Position numbers and translations under genes: made by a program. A DNA stretch of 10,885 bases from Waddliaceae bacterium. Its GTDB lineage: Bacteria; Chlamydiota; Chlamydiia; Chlamydiales; SLFE01. Of this stretch, positions 6,145 through 10,885 are shown piece by piece. The stretch spans positions 1 through 10,885 of the forward strand of contig SLFE01000203.1 of the NCBI GenBank assembly GCA_007124415.1. Reading direction: 5' to 3'. The notes beneath the pieces were generated by a model. It saw nothing but the letters and a program-made list of their open reading frames with translations. It searched no databases and was not told the origin of the DNA. Numbering within the stretch: position 1 is the first letter of the stretch; each line of letters opens with the position of its first letter.

Positions 6145-7019
6145 AAAGCATGACAGCTTACGGGCGCGCATCGGAAAAAATTACGGCAGGATCCCTGACG
6201 GTTGAAATTCAGTCTGTCAATAGAAAGCATCTCGATATCAAAGTTCATGGTCCTGCAGAACTCCGCCGTTTTGAAATTGACATTCAAAATTGGATTTCCG
6301 AATCTGTCCTCAGAGGCCAGGTAACTGTTAAAATCAATTTGACTTTTGAAGGGCAGTCGCCGGTTTCCGTCAGCCCCAACATTGAGCTGGCAAGGCAAAT
6401 TAAAACTTCTGCGGATGAAATTGCGAGGGAGCTGGGAATAGAAGATCCTCATTTTTCGACGCGGCTCGTTGCCGGCAGCAAAGACATATTGAATACTAGC
6501 GATGAAATAAAAGATGAAAAGCTTTGGAAGCAGGAGCTGAAAAATACACTTGGCAAAGCGCTTAAACCCTATAGTGAGATGAAAGTCTTCGAGGGGCAAA
6601 AGCTTTATGAGGATTTCAAGGAGCGCATCGACATATTGGCAAGGTGCATTGAGGCCATCGACAAATTTTCCGAGCGATCAACTGAAGCGATGAGGAAAAA
6701 GCTTACCGATACTCTCGATTCTGTACTCTCCGAAAAAATCGAAAAAGAAGAGGCTTTGCTGCGAGAGGTATGCCTTTATGCGGAAAAAGTGGATATTTCA
6801 GAGGAAATCATACGCTTTAAAGTACATTTGGAACATTTTAAGACGACAATGGAAATGGAGGGGTCTTTGGGTAAAACGCTGGATTTTATCGGCCAGGAGC
6901 TATTTCGAGAGGTCAATACCATAGCTTCCAAAGCCGCCGATATTGAAATATCCCGAAAAACAATTGAAATTAAGACAGAGCTTGAGAGGATTCGCGAGCA
7001 ATTGCAAAACGTTGAATAG
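6138..7019 (+). CDS. yicC: YicC/YloC-family endoribonuclease
   Basis: The 293-residue protein begins LKSMTAYGRA (2-11), close to the IRSMTxFxR start shared by the YicC family. It has the family's N-terminal domain (to about residue 155), a charged helical middle and a C-terminal DUF1732 domain ending in ADIEISRKTIEIKTELERIR (267-286). Family members in E. coli and B. subtilis have been reported as endoribonucleases acting on structured RNA. The substrate here is unknown. The ATG overlaps the end of rnhB by 7 bases and the stop directly abuts gmk. A yicC-gmk-rpoZ neighbourhood is common in other bacteria. In C. trachomatis, as I recall, gmk follows rnhB directly, so this gene is an insertion relative to, or a loss in, that lineage. 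Confidence 0.93.
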   Translation: MLKSMTAYGRASEKITAGSLTVEIQSVNRKHLDIKVHGPAELRRFEIDIQNWISESVLRGQVTVKINLTFEGQSPVSVSPNIELARQIKTSADEIARELGIEDPHFSTRLVAGSKDILNTSDEIKDEKLWKQELKNTLGKALKPYSEMKVFEGQKLYEDFKERIDILARCIEAIDKFSERSTEAMRKKLTDTLDSVLSEKIEKEEALLREVCLYAEKVDISEEIIRFKVHLEHFKTTMEMEGSLGKTLDFIGQELFREVNTIASKAADIEISRKTIEIKTELERIREQLQNVE

Positions 7020-7643
7020 ATGATGAATGAATTTAGAAGAAACGGCAAGTTGGTGGGAAGCACTGACAAGGGTAAAATTTTTGTTCTTAGCGCTCCTGCG
7101 AGAACAGGAAAAACGACACTGGTACGGATGCTGACCGAGGAGTTTCCTCAAGTTATTCAAAGCATCTCATACACTTCGAGGGAGCCAAGACCTCATGAAC
7201 GAACGGGAGTCGATTATCATTTTGTGGCAAAAGAAAAATTCAAGGAGAAAATTACATCCGGGGATTTTCTGGAGCACGCAGTTGTTTACGAAGATTATTA
7301 TGGAACCGATCAACGCTGGGTGGAAGAGAGGCTCAAGCAGGGAAAGCATGTCTTTCTCGTCATTGATACTCAAGGGGCCAGACAACTTATGGGAAAAGTC
7401 CCCGCTGTCTTTATTTTCGTCTATCCTCCGAGCTTTGAGGAATTGAAAACCAGGCTTGAAGAGAGAAAAACGGAAAGCAGTCAAGTGATTGAAGAAAGGC
7501 TTTCCTGGTCCAGGCAGGAGCTAGAGGCGGGAAAACTTTACCAATATAACATCGTTAATGACGATCTGAATATAGCTTATCAGGTATTGAGGAGCATTGT
7601 CATTGCCGAAGATCACAGCAAGGAGAACATTTATGGAATTTGA
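7020..7643 (+). CDS. gmk: Guanylate kinase
   Basis: Gmk converts GMP (or dGMP) and ATP to GDP and ADP, an essential step in guanine nucleotide supply. The phosphate-binding loop is SAPARTGKTTL (24-34). The GMP-binding part shows YTSREPRPHERTGVDYHF (51-68). GTDQRWVEERLKQGKHVFLVI and a C-terminal NDDLNIAYQVLRSI follow, the last closely resembling Chlamydia Gmk. The usual P-loop is SxPSGxGK, so Ala27-Arg28 replace Ser-Gly. The 207-residue length is standard. The start ATG follows the yicC stop with no gap, and a second ATG is the next codon, so the exact start could be either. The end overlaps the rpoZ-like gene by 11 bases. Confidence 0.97.
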   Translation: MMNEFRRNGKLVGSTDKGKIFVLSAPARTGKTTLVRMLTEEFPQVIQSISYTSREPRPHERTGVDYHFVAKEKFKEKITSGDFLEHAVVYEDYYGTDQRWVEERLKQGKHVFLVIDTQGARQLMGKVPAVFIFVYPPSFEELKTRLEERKTESSQVIEERLSWSRQELEAGKLYQYNIVNDDLNIAYQVLRSIVIAEDHSKENIYGI

Positions 7644-7917
7644 TAATTACATTACGAATGAAAAAATCAAAAAGAATTACGAGAGTCAATTCGACTTGGT
7701 CAATCATTTGATCGAAGAGGCCCGGAACATGATTAAGTCGGGGAGAGGATCGAGGGTCAGGACCGATTCCGACAATGTTGCTGTCAACATAGTTGCGGAG
7801 ATTATGGCCGAGGAAAACAAGTCGGAGGAGCACAATTTTGTTGAAAAAGAGTTGAAAGTCGAAATCGACAATCAAGTTCCGACTGCTGAAGAGGAAGTGG
7901 AACTCGCTAGCCCCTGA
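7633..7917 (+). CDS. rpoZ: RNA polymerase omega subunit-like protein (RpoZ)
   Basis: Omega helps fold and stabilise the beta-prime subunit of RNA polymerase. The 94-residue product shows the family's two main signatures: an (N/S)xFDLV segment followed by an Ala-Arg helix (FDLVNHLIEEARNM, 20-33), and a DNVAVNIVAEI segment (47-57) that parallels the conserved ENDKxTVIALxEI of E. coli omega. The tail (60-94) is acidic and not conserved. The frame opens upstream at 7597, but AAGGAG (7620-7625) sits seven bases before the ATG at 7633, so the shorter form is chosen. It overlaps gmk by 11 bases. The gmk-rpoZ order is common in bacteria. The homologous slot in C. trachomatis is CT031, annotated as hypothetical. 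Confidence 0.75.
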   Translation: MEFDNYITNEKIKKNYESQFDLVNHLIEEARNMIKSGRGSRVRTDSDNVAVNIVAEIMAEENKSEEHNFVEKELKVEIDNQVPTAEEEVELASP

Positions 7918-8504
7918 TGGATACGGTTTCAGCTGTTTTTATTTTGCTTGCGCTTGTTATTCTGCTTATGGGCACAATCCTTTGGATTGGTTGGACATTA
8001 ACGGTAAAATCCAAGCGTGTCTTGAGCCCTTACAGTAAAACACCGCTCCGTTACGCCAGTACGATTCGTTATACGACCAAATTCATTGTTCAGAAATACT
8101 TGAAGGATATGGAAGATTATCACAATCGGGTTTTCAACATCAATTATGCAGCTGTGGATCGAGAAAACGGAATGCTGTTTCCCGACTGCGTCTCTTGGAC
8201 GGGCCGAATCCGCGTCGATTGGACATTTTTGCAAAAAAGAAGGCCCGGCAATTGGGTTTCCTGGGGAAGCCTTCCCATAGATCGCCAGCAGGATTTTTTC
8301 GAAAAGCACGGCTCATTAACTGATTTTCAGACCGAATTCTCCAGCCCCAGTCCGCTACCTCAGAATGTAGAGATGGAATATGTTTATATTAAACCGGGCC
8401 CTCTGTATGTTAATTTGGAAAATGACGAAGTTATGGGATGGAAAATCATTCCCCATACCGACCTGCAAGTCCTCGTTGTTAAAGAACCTATAAAAGACTA
8501 TTGA
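7917..8504 (+). CDS. Conserved-position hypothetical membrane-anchored protein
   Basis: I do not recognise this 195-residue protein. Residues 5-28 form one strongly hydrophobic segment followed by Lys31, Lys33 and Arg34. By the positive-inside rule this suggests a signal anchor with the C-terminal domain in the cytoplasm. There is no lipobox cysteine. The remaining 165 residues are soluble in character, rich in aromatic residues (for example SWTGRIRVDWTF, about 93-104) and in alternating beta-like segments near the end (MEYVYIKPGPLYVNLENDEV), without a known motif. The ATG shares one base with the stop codon of the rpoZ-like gene (TGATG), and metG starts two bases after its stop, so it is surely co-translated with them. 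Its placement in a housekeeping operon argues for a real, expressed gene. Confidence 0.8.
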   Translation: MDTVSAVFILLALVILLMGTILWIGWTLTVKSKRVLSPYSKTPLRYASTIRYTTKFIVQKYLKDMEDYHNRVFNINYAAVDRENGMLFPDCVSWTGRIRVDWTFLQKRRPGNWVSWGSLPIDRQQDFFEKHGSLTDFQTEFSSPSPLPQNVEMEYVYIKPGPLYVNLENDEVMGWKIIPHTDLQVLVVKEPIKDY

Positions 8505-8506
8505 CT

Positions 8507-10186
8507 ATGAAAGAAAAAATACTGATCACATCCGCTTTACTCTATTCAAACGGCCCCTTGCATTTCGGGCATGTCGCCGGCGCTTACCTGCCTGCCGATT
8601 GCTATGCCAGGTTTCAAAGATTAAAACAAAACGATGTTCTCTTTATCAGCGGCTCCGACGAATACGGCATCGCCATCACGCTAAGCGCGGAAATAGAAGG
8701 CCGCAGCCCTAAGGAGCAGGTTGATCATTATCATAAAATGAATCAAAGCCTCTTCGATCAATTGGGAATCACTTTCGATCATTATTCCCGGACGACTTGG
8801 GAAGGGCATAAAAAACCTGTCCAGGAGTTTTTTCTCGAGCTTCTTGAAAATGGATATATCGAAGAAAAGGTGACCGACCAGCTTTATTCTGATAAAGAGG
8901 GCAGATTCCTTGCCGACCGCTATGTTGTGGGAGAGTGCCCCTCTTGCGGCTATGATCCCGCCCGGGGAGACGAATGCCCTAAGTGCGGAGCCAGTTATGA
9001 TGCTATACAGCTTAAAAATCCCAGGTCGAAAGTTTCCGGTGCCGAACTGAGCCGCAAACCAACAAAACATTGGTTTCTTTTGCTGAACTTGTTCAAAGAA
9101 CGATTAACCCACTGGCTGTCTCAAAAGGAATGGAAGTCGAATGTTGTGAACTTTATCAAAGGCTACGTCGAAAACCTTCATCCAAGAGCCATTACCCGGG
9201 ACACCTCCTGGGGAATTCCTATACCTCTTCCCAATACCGAAGGTAAAGTTCTTTATGTATGGTTCGACGCTCCCATCGGCTACATCTCAGCAACGATGGA
9301 ATGGGCGCTTAAAAGCAATGAGCCCGATAAGTGGAAAGACTATTGGCTCGATCCCGATGTTCGCCTCGTTAACTTCATCGGAAAGGACAACATCCCTTTT
9401 CACGCCGCGATCTTTCCTGCGATGATCATGGGGCAAAACCGCCCCTACAAACTTGTCGACGACATTCCGGCAAATGAGTTCTACAATCTCGAGGGACGCA
9501 AATTCAGCAAGTCGGAAGGATGGTTCATCCATCTCGAAGAGTTTTTGCAAAATTATACTGCCGATCAGATTCGGTTTGCGATTGCCTCGAACGCGCCGGA
9601 AACAACAGATTCGGAATTCACATGGAAAGATTTTCAGCTCCGGTGCAATTCAGAGCTGCTGGGAAAATACGGAAACCTCGTCAATCGGGTCATGGTGTTT
9701 GCCAGAAAACAGTGCGGCGCTAATATTCCGGCTTTCGGAACCCTCGGCCAGATCGATAAAGATTTTCTTGAAAAAATCGATGAGCTCACCGGCTATATCG
9801 AGGAAAGCTTCAGTAAATACAAGCTTAGGCAGGCCTCGCGGCTGATTATGGAACTGGCCGCGGCAGGGAACGTTTATTTCGATGCCAAGCGTCCATGGAA
9901 GGAGGTTAAAGAGAATCCGCAAGCTATGCAGACCACCGTGCGCTGCTGTCTGGAGTGTTTAAAGGCTCTGGCCATGATATCCTGCCCCGTTATCCCTGAA
10001 GCGGCCGGAAAAGTGTGGAAAATGCTTGGAAATACCTCCGATATCGAAAAACAATCATGGGACGATGTTCTCAGGACGCCGCTTGTGGAGGGGGGGCCTT
10101 TGGGCGAACCTGAAATTCTTTTCAGGAGAATAGAAGATTCGGAAATTGAGAATGAATTAGAAAAACTTCGAAGTTTAAACAATTAG
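8507..10186 (+). CDS. metG: Methionyl-tRNA synthetase
   Basis: MetG charges tRNA-Met with methionine. It is a class I synthetase: the ATP-binding HIGH motif is HFGH (19-22) and the KMSKS loop is KFSKS (332-336). A zinc knuckle of the CxxC...CxxC type is present at Cys144, Cys147, Cys157 and Cys160. The catalytic-domain stretch YVWFDAPIGYISATMEW and FIGKDNIPFHAAIFPA are highly typical. At 559 residues it ends after the anticodon-binding helical domain and lacks the C-terminal tRNA-binding dimerisation domain found in E. coli, like chlamydial enzymes as I recall them. The frame extends to a TTG at 8501, but the ATG at 8507 matches the family start. No clear ribosome site is seen. Coupling to the preceding gene (2-base gap) is likely. 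Confidence 0.98.
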   Translation: MKEKILITSALLYSNGPLHFGHVAGAYLPADCYARFQRLKQNDVLFISGSDEYGIAITLSAEIEGRSPKEQVDHYHKMNQSLFDQLGITFDHYSRTTWEGHKKPVQEFFLELLENGYIEEKVTDQLYSDKEGRFLADRYVVGECPSCGYDPARGDECPKCGASYDAIQLKNPRSKVSGAELSRKPTKHWFLLLNLFKERLTHWLSQKEWKSNVVNFIKGYVENLHPRAITRDTSWGIPIPLPNTEGKVLYVWFDAPIGYISATMEWALKSNEPDKWKDYWLDPDVRLVNFIGKDNIPFHAAIFPAMIMGQNRPYKLVDDIPANEFYNLEGRKFSKSEGWFIHLEEFLQNYTADQIRFAIASNAPETTDSEFTWKDFQLRCNSELLGKYGNLVNRVMVFARKQCGANIPAFGTLGQIDKDFLEKIDELTGYIEESFSKYKLRQASRLIMELAAAGNVYFDAKRPWKEVKENPQAMQTTVRCCLECLKALAMISCPVIPEAAGKVWKMLGNTSDIEKQSWDDVLRTPLVEGGPLGEPEILFRRIEDSEIENELEKLRSLNN

Positions 10187-10195
10187 GGAGACATT

Positions 10196-10885
10196 ATGGA
10201 CGTGGGTGGGGATCTACGCTATCAAAATGGACAAGGGCCGGCTTCAAGATTAAAAAAATATGCCTCGCATAAATTGTTGCGGCGAAAACCAAAGTCTGAA
10301 GTTCGATCAGAAAATCCCGTGGGCGGTTGGACAGCGTGCTTTGACAGCTGCCGCGACGATTCGGAACGACTTCGTATATTCAAGCTTTTTCAAAAAGCTC
10401 TTAGATCTAATGATCAACTCTTGGAACCTGTTTTTAAGCAGGTTAACCCAGAAACAAAAATCTATCTCATAAGCCATTATCCTGAAAAACAGTTATTCGA
10501 CGTCTTGCCGGACAAAGAAGCGAATGAATGTCTAACGCACATGCCCCTGAATCAAGCTCTTTTAATTGCCGCGAACAAAAATTCCGAGGTATTTAGCAAA
10601 ATTATAGAAAAACGGATCAAGATGGTCGGAAGTGACGCATTCGCCGATTGCTTTCACCGGGTTCCTGAGGGAAAGCATAGACGAAATCTCTTCAATCGGT
10701 TCGGTTTTGAATCTCAGTTTTTGCTCGCTGCAAAAGGAAACAATAGCTTGCAGGATCAGTTCAAAGCTAACTTTGTTGTATTTGCAAAAACTGACGGCGA
10801 CTTTGTATTGAAAGTTCTTTCCCAATATGTTGGGAGGGTTCCGGATTCGTTTTTGATTGCATGCATCAAGATGTCGCCTGACGAA
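10196..10885 (+). CDS. Unidentified protein, 5' part only (runs off window end)
   Basis: An open frame of 230 codons begins at this ATG and continues without a stop to the last base, so the 3' end is outside the window. The start is supported by AGGGAG (10185-10190) five bases upstream, overlapping the metG stop codon. With a gap of only nine bases and no terminator, it is probably co-transcribed with metG. I recognise no domain. The first 35 residues are basic and low in hydrophobicity (LKKYASHKLLRRKPKS, about 19-34), with no signal peptide or membrane segment. From about residue 53 the sequence looks like successive amphipathic helices, with phrases such as RLRIFKLFQKALR and NQALLIAANKNSEVFSKIIE. 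This could be a helical-repeat or lineage-specific protein. In C. trachomatis the gene after metG is, as I recall, a recD homologue, which this does not resemble. Confidence 0.8.
   Translation, partial: MDVGGDLRYQNGQGPASRLKKYASHKLLRRKPKSEVRSENPVGGWTACFDSCRDDSERLRIFKLFQKALRSNDQLLEPVFKQVNPETKIYLISHYPEKQLFDVLPDKEANECLTHMPLNQALLIAANKNSEVFSKIIEKRIKMVGSDAFADCFHRVPEGKHRRNLFNRFGFESQFLLAAKGNNSLQDQFKANFVVFAKTDGDFVLKVLSQYVGRVPDSFLIACIKMSPDE

Noticed and set aside
7597..7632. Upstream start for the rpoZ-like gene adding 12 residues
   Set aside because: AAGGAG at 7620-7625 is correctly spaced for the ATG at 7633. The added residues lie inside gmk and do not resemble omega.
8501..8506. TTG start two codons before the metG ATG
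   Set aside because: The ATG at 8507 gives the usual family N-terminus, and the TTG would overlap the stop codon of the preceding gene without a ribosome site.
10260..10472. A 70-codon plus-strand open frame and a minus-strand one at 10562-10825
   Set aside because: Both are out of frame with, or antisense to, the longer continuous frame from 10196 that has a good ribosome site and runs to the window end.

Overview
The window looks like the chromosome of a member of the phylum Chlamydiae, probably an environmental ('Chlamydia-like') lineage rather than Chlamydia itself. From memory, the gene order L31 - RF1 - PrmC - Ffh - S16 - TrmD - L19 - RNase HII - Gmk - small protein - MetG is that of Chlamydia trachomatis CT022 to CT032. 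Individual proteins also carry chlamydial-looking features, such as the C-terminal end of Gmk and the HFGH and KFSKS motifs of MetG. Two genes, yicC and a membrane protein, sit inside this conserved order, and the gene after metG is unfamiliar. Family-level placement (for example Criblamydiaceae, Waddliaceae or Parachlamydiaceae) is a guess from moderate GC content and gene content.

Layout. Bases 1-253 hold no supported gene. They contain a long imperfect palindrome (21-135) and a good candidate promoter (195-223) for rpmE. rpmE (type B L31) ends in a strong intrinsic terminator or attenuator (599-642). prfA and prmC follow with a 14-base overlap. The second promoter (2567-2595), at the end of prmC, opens a tightly packed run: ffh, rpsP, trmD, rplS, rnhB, yicC, gmk, rpoZ-like, a small membrane protein, metG, and an unidentified gene that leaves the window at its right end. 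All genes are on the plus strand, mostly with overlaps or gaps under 15 bases, so the run from ffh onward is probably one long transcription unit.

How the genes work together. The set is dominated by translation and its quality control: ribosomal proteins L31, S16 and L19; the termination factor RF1 with PrmC, which methylates its GGQ glutamine; the tRNA m1G37 methyltransferase TrmD; methionyl-tRNA synthetase; and the SRP GTPase Ffh for co-translational membrane targeting. A nucleic-acid and nucleotide module (RNase HII, YicC endoribonuclease family, guanylate kinase, an RNA polymerase omega-like protein) is embedded in it. The yicC-gmk-rpoZ adjacency resembles that of many other bacteria.

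The less ordinary items are the long palindrome, a Lys-to-Met change in the G4 (TKxD) motif of Ffh, an altered SAM-pocket loop in TrmD, an altered P-loop in Gmk, a charged C-terminal tail on L19, and two unassigned proteins flanking metG. I did not see a mobile element, CRISPR array, tRNA or rRNA gene, or an obviously new defence or biosynthetic system.
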